A stretch of 64,000 nucleotides of DNA. Source: Caulobacteraceae bacterium (lineage in GTDB: Bacteria > Pseudomonadota > Alphaproteobacteria > Caulobacterales > Caulobacteraceae). Of the stretch, positions 17,904 through 26,297 are shown one piece after another (position 1 is the first letter of the stretch; every line of letters begins with the position of its first letter). The notes beneath the pieces are model-generated. The model did not search any database and was not told the DNA's origin. It saw only the letters and a program-made list of their open reading frames with translations. Position numbers and translations under genes: made by a program. The stretch is from NCBI GenBank assembly GCA_947478785.1, contig CANJXI010000005.1:1-64000 (forward strand), read 5' to 3'.

Positions 17904-18227
17904 ATGATCGTCGAGATGCGGACCTACACGCTCGCCCTGGGCTCGACCGCCCGCTATTTCGCCCTCTACAGCGAGAAGGGCCTGGCACTGCAGAAGCGCA
18001 TCCTGGGCCACCTGGTCGGCTATTATTCGGTCGAGGTCGGCGGCCTCAATCAGGTGATCCACCTGTGGGCCTACGACAGCTTCGAGGACCGGGCCAAGCG
18101 GCGCGCGGCGCTGTGGGCCGATCCGGACTGGCAGGCCTATGGGCGCGAGATGAGCAGCTTGGTCATCAAGCAGGAAAATCAGCTTCTCAGCCCCGCGCCG
18201 TTCTTCAAGGTCCCGGACCCCGCCTGA
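17904..18227 (+). CDS. NIPSNAP family protein
   Basis: 107 residues, a single dimeric alpha-beta-barrel (ferredoxin-like) domain. The opening MIVEMRTYTL, the central Gly-Tyr-Tyr pair and LIHLWAY-like segment (QVIHLWAYDSFEDR) and the trailing ALWADPDWQAY are typical of NIPSNAP. Function is not established for bacterial members. A GAGAGGAA sequence lies upstream of the ATG. Confidence 0.9.
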   Translation: MIVEMRTYTLALGSTARYFALYSEKGLALQKRILGHLVGYYSVEVGGLNQVIHLWAYDSFEDRAKRRAALWADPDWQAYGREMSSLVIKQENQLLSPAPFFKVPDPA

Positions 18228-18306
18228 ATAAAATTGACGGATTTTGTCGGCGGCGGCGGCGGCGGTTCGTCGTTCCGGCATAACCGAAGCCTCAAGGAGC
18301 TGACCG

Positions 18307-18744
18307 ATGCGTGTCCTGGTGGTCGTCAAGGCCAATCCCAAATCCGAAGCCGGCGCCATGCCCTCGGCCGAGGCCGTCGCCGAGATGGGCAAGTACAACG
18401 ACCGGCTGATCGCGGCTGGCCTGATGGTCGACGCCGCCGGCCTGCACCCCAGCGCCAAGGGCAAGCGGGTCGACTTCCGGGCGGGCGAGAAGGCCATCGT
18501 CACCGACGGGCCCTTCGCGGAGACGAAGGAACTGATCGGCGGCTACTGGGTGTGGCAGGTCAAGGACATGGCGGAGGCGGAAGGCTGGGCCGTCCAGGCG
18601 CCGATGGAAGACGGCGCCCAGTTGGAGTTGCGGCCGTTCTTCGAGCCGGAGGACTTCGCGGGCATCGCCACGCCCGAGCTGATCGAGCAGGAGAAGGGCT
18701 GGCGCGAGGCGGCGCTGGCCAAGGCCCCGAAGGCCGGGTCCTGA
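18307..18744 (+). CDS. YciI-like (DGPF domain) protein
   Basis: 145 residues. VTDGPFAETKELIGGYWVWQ is the DGPF/PhnB-like YciI motif. Such small alpha-beta proteins are often encoded near ECF sigma factors and other YciI genes, but none is seen here. It has an ideal AAGGAG 7 bases before the ATG. Catalytic role unknown. Confidence 0.9.
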   Translation: MRVLVVVKANPKSEAGAMPSAEAVAEMGKYNDRLIAAGLMVDAAGLHPSAKGKRVDFRAGEKAIVTDGPFAETKELIGGYWVWQVKDMAEAEGWAVQAPMEDGAQLELRPFFEPEDFAGIATPELIEQEKGWREAALAKAPKAGS

Positions 18745-18751
18745 GCACGAC

Positions 18752-19405
18752 CTAGCCGTCCTTCAGCGGGAAATACCGCAGGAAGGGCTCGGCCTCCCGC
18801 AACACGCGGGCGATGCTGGGCCGGGCCTTCAGGCGTTCGAGGTAGGCCGCCAGATCGGGCCATCCCGCCAGCGGCTCGGCGTAGTTGGCGTAGAACAGCG
18901 CCGGCAGCGCCGCGCAGTCGGCCAGGGTGAAGCGCTCGCCCATCGCCCAGCCGCCGGCCGCCATCGGCGCGGCGGCGACCCCATAGCCCTGACGGATCAG
19001 GTTGCGGGCGTTCTCCACGCCCAGGGGATCGCGCTGGTCCCGTGGCCGCAGGCGGTCGGCGACCACCTGCTGCAGGGGATTGTGGATGTAGTTGTCGTAG
19101 AGCCGGTCGCGCAGGCGGGTCTGCCAGGCGAGTTCCGGGTCGGGCGGGATCAGGCCGGCGGCGGCCGGATATGTCTGCGCCAGGTACTCGATGACGATGG
19201 TCGATTCCGGCACGGTCTGGCCCCGGCCTTCGTCGCGCAGCACCGGGAACTTGGCGAGCGGCCACACCGCCTGGAAGGCCCCGCGCGAGTCGGGATCGCC
19301 CAAGTCCACGACCTTGGGCGTGAAGGCGATGTCGGCCTCGTAGAGGGCGATCAGCGCCTTCCAGCAGTAGGACGACAGGGGATGGTAATAGAGGGTGAGC
19401 GCCAT
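18752..19405 (-). CDS. Glutathione S-transferase family protein
   Basis: 217 residues. The thioredoxin-like N-terminal domain is LTLYYHPLSSYCWKALIALY, with KFPVLRDEG before the cis-Pro and PESTIVIEYL contacting the gamma-Glu of glutathione. An all-helical C-terminal domain follows, with GERFTLADCAALPALF. All features are canonical for soluble GSTs. The specific substrate is unknown. It is followed on the same strand, upstream, by pgsA. Confidence 0.92.
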   Translation of the reverse strand: MALTLYYHPLSSYCWKALIALYEADIAFTPKVVDLGDPDSRGAFQAVWPLAKFPVLRDEGRGQTVPESTIVIEYLAQTYPAAAGLIPPDPELAWQTRLRDRLYDNYIHNPLQQVVADRLRPRDQRDPLGVENARNLIRQGYGVAAAPMAAGGWAMGERFTLADCAALPALFYANYAEPLAGWPDLAAYLERLKARPSIARVLREAEPFLRYFPLKDG

Positions 19406-19418
19406 GTCGGTCCGGGGG

Positions 19419-20042
19419 CTAGCCGCGCAAAGCCTTGCGGGTCTGCTCCCAATACTGGGCGCCGGTGATCAGGGTGACAAGCGTCGCCAGCCAGAAGAGC
19501 GCGTGCGCCCCGATCGTAACCGGCCCCTGGATTCCCGGCGTCTGCGGCAGCCAGGAGAACGCGCCCCAGGCCGCCACGAAGAGCTCAAGCGCCAGCGCGG
19601 TCAGCTGCAGGGTGGTCTTCCACTTGGCGAGCGTGGTCACCGGCAGCTTGACGCCCTTGCCGGCGCCCACCTCGCGCAGCGCGCTGACGGTGAATTCGCG
19701 GAACAGGATCAGGCCCGCCGGCAAGAGCACGAAGGACTGCGCGCCCAGCGCCATCAGGCCCAGGACGGCCCCGCAAACCAGCACCTTGTCGCCGATGGGG
19801 TCGAGGATGGCGCCCCAGACGCTCTCGGCGTCCATCTTGCGCGCCAGCCAGCCGTCGAAGAAGTCGGTCACCGCGGCGACCACGAAGGCGTAGACCGCCC
19901 AGCGCTGCAGCGCCCACTGGACCTCGGGGGTGAGCGTGTTGGCCAGGCCCGGCACCGCGCCGGCCGCCGCGGCCAGCGCCACGAACATAAAGAGCGCCAG
20001 CACCAGGCGCAGCGAGGTCAGGATATTGGGGAGGGATTTCAT
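19419..20042 (-). CDS. pgsA: CDP-diacylglycerol--glycerol-3-phosphate 3-phosphatidyltransferase
   Basis: 207 residues, integral membrane. The CDP-alcohol phosphatidyltransferase motif D-G-x2-A-R-x8-G-x3-D-x3-D is complete (Asp63, Gly64, Ala67, Arg68, Gly77, Asp81, Asp85) within FFDGWLARKM...LDPIGDK. Four or more hydrophobic segments follow. It makes phosphatidylglycerol phosphate, the committed step to PG and cardiolipin. The opening NILTSLRL is typical of PgsA. The stop lies 13 bp before the GST start on the same strand. Confidence 0.92.
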   Translation of the reverse strand: MKSLPNILTSLRLVLALFMFVALAAAAGAVPGLANTLTPEVQWALQRWAVYAFVVAAVTDFFDGWLARKMDAESVWGAILDPIGDKVLVCGAVLGLMALGAQSFVLLPAGLILFREFTVSALREVGAGKGVKLPVTTLAKWKTTLQLTALALELFVAAWGAFSWLPQTPGIQGPVTIGAHALFWLATLVTLITGAQYWEQTRKALRG

Positions 20043-20133
20043 CGTGAGGGTCCAGCGCGTGCGGCGACGCTTCGTTCCGCCGAGCTTAGCCGCTCGCCGC
20101 CCGCCCGTCCGGCCCGACGTGGCGGCGGGCCCC

Positions 20134-21009
20134 TCAGCACCAGCCCTCCGGGTCGTTGGGATCGACCGGCCTCCGCGCCGCGGCCGCCGCCTCCGCCCGC
20201 TTCGCCTGGAAGGCCGCGTGCTCGGCGGCCAGCGCCGGCGGCGGATCGCGCCACGGCCCCTCGGCGTCGCGGACCGGCTGCATGGTGTCGGGGTCGGGGC
20301 AGTAGCCCACCACCCGCGTCTGGCCGGTCTCGGGATGGGTTTCCAGCTTGAAGTGCCGCTGCAGGACGGTCAGCGCCTCGCGCGGTTCCGGCGCCGCGCC
20401 GGCCCGCATCCGCCCGTGGGTGCGCGGCCCCATCAGGGCGGCCTGCCAGCGCAGCTGGTTCAGCCGCACCTGGGTGAGGTAGGCGGTCTCCGGCGTCGCC
20501 TCCATGGCGAGCTTCCAGCCCAGGTCGCTGAACCGCTCGGCGGCCGCCTCGCGGGCCATGCGCAGCTCGTCCTCGAAGTCGTCGTGCTCGCGCCGCCACA
20601 GGAAGACGGTGCGGATCGCGGGCATGGCCGGGTCGCAGATTCCGGTCAGGGTCTCGCCCTCCGAGACCCGCGCCACGATCTCCAGCGCCGTCAGCGGATC
20701 GTAGGTGGAGACCCGCCCCCGCCCGTCGCTGCCACCCATGGCGCGGGCCCGGGCGAACGCCCGGCCGAACGCCGGCCGCTCGCGCGCCCAGACGCGCAGG
20801 GTGGCGATCGAGGGCATGGCCCGGTCGGCGCAGACCGAGCGCTGGGTCTCCCCCGCCGCGATCCGCGCGCAGACCGCGTCGGCCACCTTGCGGGAGAACT
20901 TGACGTAGCGCGCGGGGCGGGCGTCGTCGGGGTCTTGAGTTGCCAGGTTGTCGGGGGCCGCGTCGTCGGGCGCGGGGTCCCCGGACAGGGCCGTGTCGTC
21001 TGAAGCCAT
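20134..21009 (-). CDS. Terminase small subunit-like protein with duplicated helix-turn-helix
   Basis: 291 residues from ATG at 21009 (a TTG at 21027 is possible). Two segments align with each other: residues about 38-85 (AVCARIAAGETQRSVCADRA, then MPSIATLRVWARERPAFGRA) and about 103-150 (EIVARVSEGETLTGICDPA, then MPAIRTVFLWRREHDDFEDE). Each looks like the DNA-binding domain of phage terminase small-subunit-like proteins, which normally have it once. A C-terminal Pro/Ala-rich tail ends PNDPEGWC. No phage genes surround it. Role unknown; probably DNA-binding. Confidence 0.75.
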   Translation of the reverse strand: MASDDTALSGDPAPDDAAPDNLATQDPDDARPARYVKFSRKVADAVCARIAAGETQRSVCADRAMPSIATLRVWARERPAFGRAFARARAMGGSDGRGRVSTYDPLTALEIVARVSEGETLTGICDPAMPAIRTVFLWRREHDDFEDELRMAREAAAERFSDLGWKLAMEATPETAYLTQVRLNQLRWQAALMGPRTHGRMRAGAAPEPREALTVLQRHFKLETHPETGQTRVVGYCPDPDTMQPVRDAEGPWRDPPPALAAEHAAFQAKRAEAAAAARRPVDPNDPEGWC

Positions 21010-21212
21010 GGTTCTTGTGTCCGCCAAGGGATCGCGGCCCGCGCGCGCTCAGGCGGCGGGGGATCAGGTCAGGGGATGGGGCCTTGGGCGTGCTGCGCCG
21101 GGGGCACAGGCCGTGGGCCGCCGGCCATTATGGCGGAGGTGGGGGGCGGGGTCAAGAACATATAGGGAACATTTGTCCTCAATCCAGGGCGTCGGCCTCT
21201 GGCGTAAAGCTC

Positions 21213-22136
21213 TCACCCCACCGCCGCCTCCAACTCTCCAACGTCCGCCCGGTCAAACAGCCGAGACGTCCGCAACTCCCGCGCATGCGTCTGGCTTTCG
21301 AACGGTCGCGCGCGGTGCATCACCGCGCGGTTGTCGTAGAGGACGAAATCACCGACCTGCCAGCGGTGGGAATAGCAGTTGTCCGAAGCGGTGGCGGCCT
21401 GGATGAGCCGGGCGACCAGCGCGACCGTCTCGTCCTTGGTGAAGCCGCCCAGCATCTCAATGTGTGAGGCGACCAGCAGGGCCTTGCGGCCAGTCTCCTC
21501 GTGGGCCTGGACCAGGGGGCGGCGGACCCGATCAAGCGCTCCGCGGTAGACTTCGGGCAACTCGTCCGTGAAGCCCGCCAGCGCGCGCGAGTGGATGACG
21601 GAGTGGGTGGCCGTCAGGCCTTCGAGGCGCTGCTGCTCGACGGTCGACAAGGCGTCCCAGGCGCGGCGCGCGTCACAGAACTCGGTCTCGCCGCCCGTCG
21701 GCGGGACGACGACCCCGTAGAGCATCGAAAGCGTGGCGCGTGGCCGCATGTAGGTGGAGTCGATGTGCCACATCCGGTCGGCGATCATGGCGCGGGCCAT
21801 GGGGGAATCGGCGGGCATGAAGGCGCCGTCGTCGCCGGTGTTGCGGATGCGGTAGACTTTGTGACTCTCAACCAGCGCGCCAGCCGCTGATGTGGCCTCG
21901 CCAAGCGCTGAGGCGAAGGCGAGGTAGTCGTCGTCCGAGAGGTCCTGACCCGGGATCACCACGACCCCGTGGGTGATCACCGCGTCGTAGATCGCGCGGA
22001 CCTGCGTCTTGGAAAGACCGCACCGGATCGAGACGCCCTGGAGCCGCACGCCGAAGGCCTCGGTCAGCCTTTCCGCGCGCCATCCGACGCCTTGCTGTTC
22101 CTGCTTGTCACGCTCGACGCTTGGGGCCGCTGGCAT
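21213..22136 (-). CDS. TauD/TfdA family 2-oxoglutarate-dependent dioxygenase
   Basis: 307 residues. The Fe(II) facial triad is visible: His124 and Asp126 in MWHIDSTYM and His274 in DNRAVMHRA, with the 2-oxoglutarate-binding Arg about 15 residues later (RELRTSR). The family hydroxylates sulfonates, aryloxyalkanoates and similar compounds with 2-oxoglutarate and O2. One of three TauD-type genes in 11 kb; similarity between them is limited to the core. A 262-bp divergent region separates it from the exported protein at 22399. Confidence 0.92.
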   Translation of the reverse strand: MPAAPSVERDKQEQQGVGWRAERLTEAFGVRLQGVSIRCGLSKTQVRAIYDAVITHGVVVIPGQDLSDDDYLAFASALGEATSAAGALVESHKVYRIRNTGDDGAFMPADSPMARAMIADRMWHIDSTYMRPRATLSMLYGVVVPPTGGETEFCDARRAWDALSTVEQQRLEGLTATHSVIHSRALAGFTDELPEVYRGALDRVRRPLVQAHEETGRKALLVASHIEMLGGFTKDETVALVARLIQAATASDNCYSHRWQVGDFVLYDNRAVMHRARPFESQTHARELRTSRLFDRADVGELEAAVG

Positions 22137-22398
22137 CGGCGCCTCCTCCGCTGGATTGGCGCTGTTTCCGCGCCTTTGACGCAGCCTATCACCAGGGGCG
22201 GTCTTTTGGCAGCCTCGCGGCGATCAGCCCCTGGCCACCGCACGCCAACGTCAGGTTTCCGGCGAAGGACCAACTTCCGCTTCCGGCGCTAGGCGGACTT
22301 CCGCCGCCTCGAACCTCGGCTCTCTGCAAGACCCTTCGCTGGACCCGCCGACCCATCAGTGCGCAGGTCGCCGTGGACCACGGTGTCCGGGGGGAACC

Positions 22399-22920
22399 AT
22401 GAAAATCAAGCTTTTGGCGGGCCTTGCGGCTGTCGCCCTGCTCTGCGCGCAAGCGGCGGCGGCGGCGGCCGAGATCAAGGTGCCGGAGGGGACAGAGTTC
22501 CCCATGCGGCTGGAGGAGGCGATCTCCAGCCAGACGGCGCAGACCGGCGACCGCTTCGCGATCACCCTGGACGACGACGTCATGCTTGCCGACGGGACGC
22601 TGCTGAAGGCCGGCTATCGGGGCGTCGGCGAGATCGTCGATGCGCAGGCCAAAGGCATGCTGGGCAAGACCGGGAAGCTCAACATCCGCCTGCTCTATGT
22701 GAAGGTCGGCGACCAGCGGATACGCCTGCGCGCCAACAAGGGCGCGAAGGGCGACAACCGGACGGGCGCGCAGGTGGTGACCGTGCTGCTGCTCTGGCCC
22801 GTGGCGCCCTTCATCAAGGGCAAGAACGTGACGATCAAGAAGGGCGCGATGCTGACCGCCTACAGCGACCAGGACACGGTGCTTGCGAGCGCGCCGGCGC
22901 CGCCGACCTCGGTGGATTAG
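22399..22920 (+). CDS. Exported protein of unknown function
   Basis: 173 residues. A signal peptide (MKIKLLAGLAAVALLCAQ, Ala-rich to about 24) is followed by a small beta-rich domain with DRFAITLDDDVMLADGTLLK and GRGVGEIV-like turns. A hydrophobic VVTVLLLWPVAPFIKG segment may be a membrane-associated hairpin. The repeated statement-like GTxL/KAG pattern recalls secreted proteins that set a default-type beta-barrel, but no family is assigned. GGGGGGAA lies just before the ATG. Confidence 0.75.
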   Translation: MKIKLLAGLAAVALLCAQAAAAAAEIKVPEGTEFPMRLEEAISSQTAQTGDRFAITLDDDVMLADGTLLKAGYRGVGEIVDAQAKGMLGKTGKLNIRLLYVKVGDQRIRLRANKGAKGDNRTGAQVVTVLLLWPVAPFIKGKNVTIKKGAMLTAYSDQDTVLASAPAPPTSVD

Positions 22921-23015
22921 CGATGGGCTGAGGGGCGGCCCGCGCGGTTCTTCGCCCCTAGGGTCCAGACTCAATTCGACCGCAGCAAGATCAAGAGCTT
23001 AGCCAACCTCCTACT

Positions 23016-23136
23016 CCGCTCATCCCCGCGTAAGCGGGGACCCAGGGGTTTTTCGTAGCTGAATCTGATCCGCAGATGCCGGGCCGGCCGCCGAAACACA
23101 AAAAACCTGGGTCCCCGCTTTCGCGGGGATGAGCGG
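23016..23136. repeat. REPIN-like inverted repeat pair, locus A
   Basis: A 31-nt unit at 23016-23046 (CCGCTCATCCCCGCG, then TAAGCGGGGACCCAGG) recurs inverted at 23106-23136 with a TTTCG variation in the loop. The 59-bp spacer has T-rich and A-rich ends next to each unit (TTTTTCG and ACACAAAAAA). A second locus with the same units and similar spacer ends is at 50469-50597. It lies between the convergent gene ends at 22920 and 23152, where it may also end transcripts. Confidence 0.85.
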
Positions 23137-23151
23137 TATTGAGTACAGCCC

Positions 23152-24027
23152 CTAACCCGCCAGTTCCGCGTCGACGGCTTCGGAGCCCTCGGTCGCCGGG
23201 TCGCCGGCGATGCGCGATTGCCACATGACGCGGGGCTGGCTCATGTCCCAGGGCAGGGCCCGGTGGGCGAGGCGGATGTTGTCCCACAGGACCGCGTCGC
23301 CGGCCGTCCAGCGGTGGGCCCAGACCCGGGGCGGCTGGCACGCCTGCTCGGTGAGCTGGTCGAGAAGCGCGCGCGCGCTGTCTTGCGGCCAACCCTCCAG
23401 GGCGTAGGCGTGCCGGCCGACCGCCAGGCACTTGCGGCCGGTCACCGGGTGGATCTTGAGCAGCGGGCGGCGCCGCGCCGCGGTCCCGCCTTGAAGGTCG
23501 GTGAGCCTGGCTTCCGGTCCGGCCTCGCCCTTGCGCGCGTTCTGCGGGTTGAGGCGCACAGAGTGGAGCGCGGTCAGGCCCTCCAGCCGCCGCTGTTCGG
23601 CGGGCGCGAGCGCGTCCCACGCCGCCGCCAGGTCGGCGAAGGCCGTCTCGCCGCCCTGCGGCGGGACGGTGAGGGCGGAGAACACGGCGCCCAGGGCCTG
23701 AACCGGCTGGTAGGTGTTGTCCTGGTGCCAGTACTTGTTGGTCTCGAAGGCCCGCACCACCGCATCGTCCGCCGGCCGCACCGAGCCGTCCGGCCAGGTG
23801 TTGGAGATCTCCAGGAGGTCGAACACGAGCGGCCCGAAGCGCCTGGCCAGCGCCACCTGCTCGTCCCGGTTCAGGCCCTGATCCGGGAAGATCAGCAGGC
23901 CGAACTCGAACCACGCTTCGCGCACCTGGGCCAGGTCCGTGTCGGAGAGGCTGGCCAGCCGCACGCCCGAGACCCTGGCCCCGAAGCTCGCCGGCAACGG
24001 CTCCACCGTGAACGAACGGCCTCCCAT
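23152..24027 (-). CDS. TauD/TfdA family 2-oxoglutarate-dependent dioxygenase
   Basis: 291 residues. The iron ligands are His101 and Asp103 in YWHQDNTYQP and His255 in RLAHRAL; the 2-oxoglutarate Arg lies in PRVMWQSRIAG. VPPQGGETAFADLAAAWDAL is the conserved loop after the first ligands. It probably hydroxylates a small organic acid or sulfonate/aryloxy compound. It is on the same strand as the PEP-CTERM gene at 24067 (39 bp apart), but a shared function is not evident. Confidence 0.92.
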   Translation of the reverse strand: MGGRSFTVEPLPASFGARVSGVRLASLSDTDLAQVREAWFEFGLLIFPDQGLNRDEQVALARRFGPLVFDLLEISNTWPDGSVRPADDAVVRAFETNKYWHQDNTYQPVQALGAVFSALTVPPQGGETAFADLAAAWDALAPAEQRRLEGLTALHSVRLNPQNARKGEAGPEARLTDLQGGTAARRRPLLKIHPVTGRKCLAVGRHAYALEGWPQDSARALLDQLTEQACQPPRVWAHRWTAGDAVLWDNIRLAHRALPWDMSQPRVMWQSRIAGDPATEGSEAVDAELAG

Positions 24028-24066
24028 GGAATCCAGCCTTTGCGCCTCAACGTGCCGGCGCCGACG

Positions 24067-24906
24067 CTAGAGGAGGTCGAAGCCTGGCTCAATCGCCGAT
24101 GACGCGAGCGGCGCCAGCCGGCGCCGGCGGCGCAGCATCGCGCCGGCCCCACCGAAGCCCATGATCATGAACAGCCAGGTCGCCGGTTCCGGGACGCCGG
24201 GCGGGCGCAGGGTGTATTCAAGGGACTTCAGCTTGAAGCCGTCGTTGAACGAACTGTTCGCGGCCGCGGCCACCAGCCAGGTGTCGGAATAGGTGAGCCC
24301 GAGCACGTTTCGCGAACCGTTGGTGTTTCCCGGCAAGTCGATGCTCGTGAACTGGGCGAGGTAGGTCTCCGCGTTGCCGCCGTTGGACGGCGCGAAGGCG
24401 CCGTTCTTGTAGAAGACGGTGGCGTCGCCGTCCGCCCCACCGGTCGGGGGCACGTCGAAGACCTTGAAATAGAGGCTGGTCAGGTCGACCGCCGTGCTGA
24501 ACTTCAGCAGGATGAAGTCGATACGCCCGTCGCCGTTGTTGTCGACGGTATGCTGGTTGCCAGAGGAGGTTTCGACCGCGCCGCCGTAGCCGTTGCCGCT
24601 CGTCGAACCGTTGGCGTCGACGTGCGGGCTGCTCACGCCCAGTCCATTGCCAGAATAGGCGCCGAGGTAGGACGCCACCAGTTTGTCTGGCGTATAGTCG
24701 GTGTCGTAGGTCCAGCCCTGCGCGACCAATGTCACGGAGCCGGAGGTGTAGGTCCGGGTGTTGCCGACATTCAGCCCCTCGATGGTCGTCCCGCCCACGG
24801 TGTTCACGCCACCCCCGTCCAGGGCGATGGTCGCGGCGCTCGCGGAGCCCGCGATGCCGATGGCCGCGGCCGCGGCCGCCATGAGTCCAATAATCTGTGG
24901 TTTCAA
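24067..24906 (-). CDS. PEPxxWA-CTERM sorting domain protein
   Basis: 279 residues. A signal peptide (residues 1-24, SASA|AT) is followed by a Gly/Ser/Asn-rich beta domain. The C-terminal tag VPEPATWLFMIMGFGGAGAM ends in RRRRR, followed by a further 15-residue tail, longer than usual. The central region has no family that can be named. Like the protein at 595-1437 it should be exported and anchored or processed by an exosortase-type system encoded elsewhere. The upstream region is AT-richer than average, consistent with its own promoter. Confidence 0.85.
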   Translation of the reverse strand: MKPQIIGLMAAAAAAIGIAGSASAATIALDGGGVNTVGGTTIEGLNVGNTRTYTSGSVTLVAQGWTYDTDYTPDKLVASYLGAYSGNGLGVSSPHVDANGSTSGNGYGGAVETSSGNQHTVDNNGDGRIDFILLKFSTAVDLTSLYFKVFDVPPTGGADGDATVFYKNGAFAPSNGGNAETYLAQFTSIDLPGNTNGSRNVLGLTYSDTWLVAAAANSSFNDGFKLKSLEYTLRPPGVPEPATWLFMIMGFGGAGAMLRRRRRLAPLASSAIEPGFDLL

Positions 24907-25094
24907 CGCCCGCCCCTTTGGCCGATCCCGTTCGCCCGAAGTGGATAGCGTTAAGATTTATGAACAAGATTACAACACAATTCCCCCCGTGGGCGAATTC
25001 CGCGGATCGACTCGGCGAGACCCACCCGCCGATCCGGGTTTACACGCCCACGCGTCTCGGCCGACAACGCCACGCGGATGGAGGGACGGCCAGG

Positions 25095-26096
25095 ATGGAA
25101 CTCGGGACCGTTGTCGGGATGGACGACGTCAATGTCGCGCTCGAGCGGGGCAAGGCGGTGGAGGACGCGGGGTTTGACCGGCTGGGCGTGCCGGACACCA
25201 AGCCGCTGACCTTCCAGGCCTGTTATCCGGTGATGACGGCGCTGTTGCTGCGCACCGAGCGGATCGTGATCGGGCCGCATATCTCGAACTTCGTCACCCG
25301 CCACTGGTCGGTGCACGCCACGACCGCGCGAACGTTCCAGTCGCTGGCGCCGGGGCGGTTCTTCCTGGGCTTCGGGACCGGCGACGGGGCGGTCCACCAG
25401 GTGGGGCTGGCCTCGTCCAGGCTGGCTGAGGTGGAGGAGTCGATGCGGGGCCTGCGGACCATGCTGCCGTCCGGGCCGCCGGGGCCGCCCATCCACATGG
25501 CCTTCTCGGGGCCCAAGGGCATGGAGGTCGCCGGGCGCCACGCCGACGAGGTGACCATCGGCACGGGCATCGACGTGGGCGCCCTGCGGGACCTGGCGGC
25601 GCGCGCGCGGGCGGCGCGGGCCGCGGCCGGGGTGACCACGCCGCTGAAGGCCTGGGTGCAGATCATGACCTATCTGGCCGATACGCCGGCCGAGGTCGCC
25701 ACCATGCGCAAGGCCCTGGCCGGGATCGCGGTGCACCACGCCCGCTTCAGCTTCGAGGCCTCGTTCGACGGCAAGAACGTGCCGCAGGAATACCAGGCGG
25801 TGCTGCGCGAGCGGCTGGCGCGCTACGACTTCGCCCACCACGGCAAGGCCGGCGACAATCCCAACGGCCGGCTGTTCGACGACCACCCGGCGATCCGCGA
25901 CTACCTGCTCGACCGGTTCTGCCTGATCGGTACGCCCGACCAGTGCGCCCGGCGGCTGGAGACGGTGGTGCGGGAGGCTGAACTGGACGGCCTGTGGCTG
26001 TTCACCGGTCCGAAGGGGCCCGGCAAGGACGCCGCCGAGGCGGCCTACCGCACGGCCATCGAGACCTTCGGGTTCCTGCGCGCCCCACGAGGCTGA
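25095..26096 (+). CDS. LLM class flavin-dependent oxidoreductase
   Basis: 333 residues from the ATG at 25095, preceded by GGAGGGA; an upstream in-frame extension lacks homology-like sequence. It is a luciferase-like TIM barrel: GFDRLGVPDTKPLTFQACYP near the start, RIVIGPHISNFVTRHWSV, then GRFFLGFGTGDGAVHQVG. This resembles F420/FMN-dependent monooxygenases and methylene-H4MPT reductase-like enzymes. The substrate is unknown. It is followed after 200 bp by a TonB-dependent receptor, a common arrangement for uptake plus oxidation of one substrate (inference). Confidence 0.88.
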   Translation: MELGTVVGMDDVNVALERGKAVEDAGFDRLGVPDTKPLTFQACYPVMTALLLRTERIVIGPHISNFVTRHWSVHATTARTFQSLAPGRFFLGFGTGDGAVHQVGLASSRLAEVEESMRGLRTMLPSGPPGPPIHMAFSGPKGMEVAGRHADEVTIGTGIDVGALRDLAARARAARAAAGVTTPLKAWVQIMTYLADTPAEVATMRKALAGIAVHHARFSFEASFDGKNVPQEYQAVLRERLARYDFAHHGKAGDNPNGRLFDDHPAIRDYLLDRFCLIGTPDQCARRLETVVREAELDGLWLFTGPKGPGKDAAEAAYRTAIETFGFLRAPRG

Positions 26097-26297
26097 GGGC
26101 TGAAGGCCGATCACCTGTTGATTTCGCCGTGAACGGTCATCCGCCGTCGGTTGCGCCGCCGCCACAGTTGGCGGGCGTTGTGTTTTATCGGCTCCATTCA
26201 TTCACAATCTGAATTGACGCCGGGGCCAATTCGGGTTGCCCTCGCGTCAACAGGCGCCCGACGGAGAGCGCCATGCCGCTATCCTTGGGGGGGAAGC

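Noticed and set aside
20134-21009. Prophage marker because of terminase similarity
   Set aside because: No capsid, portal, integrase, lysis or attachment site is near; neighbours are housekeeping or metabolic genes.
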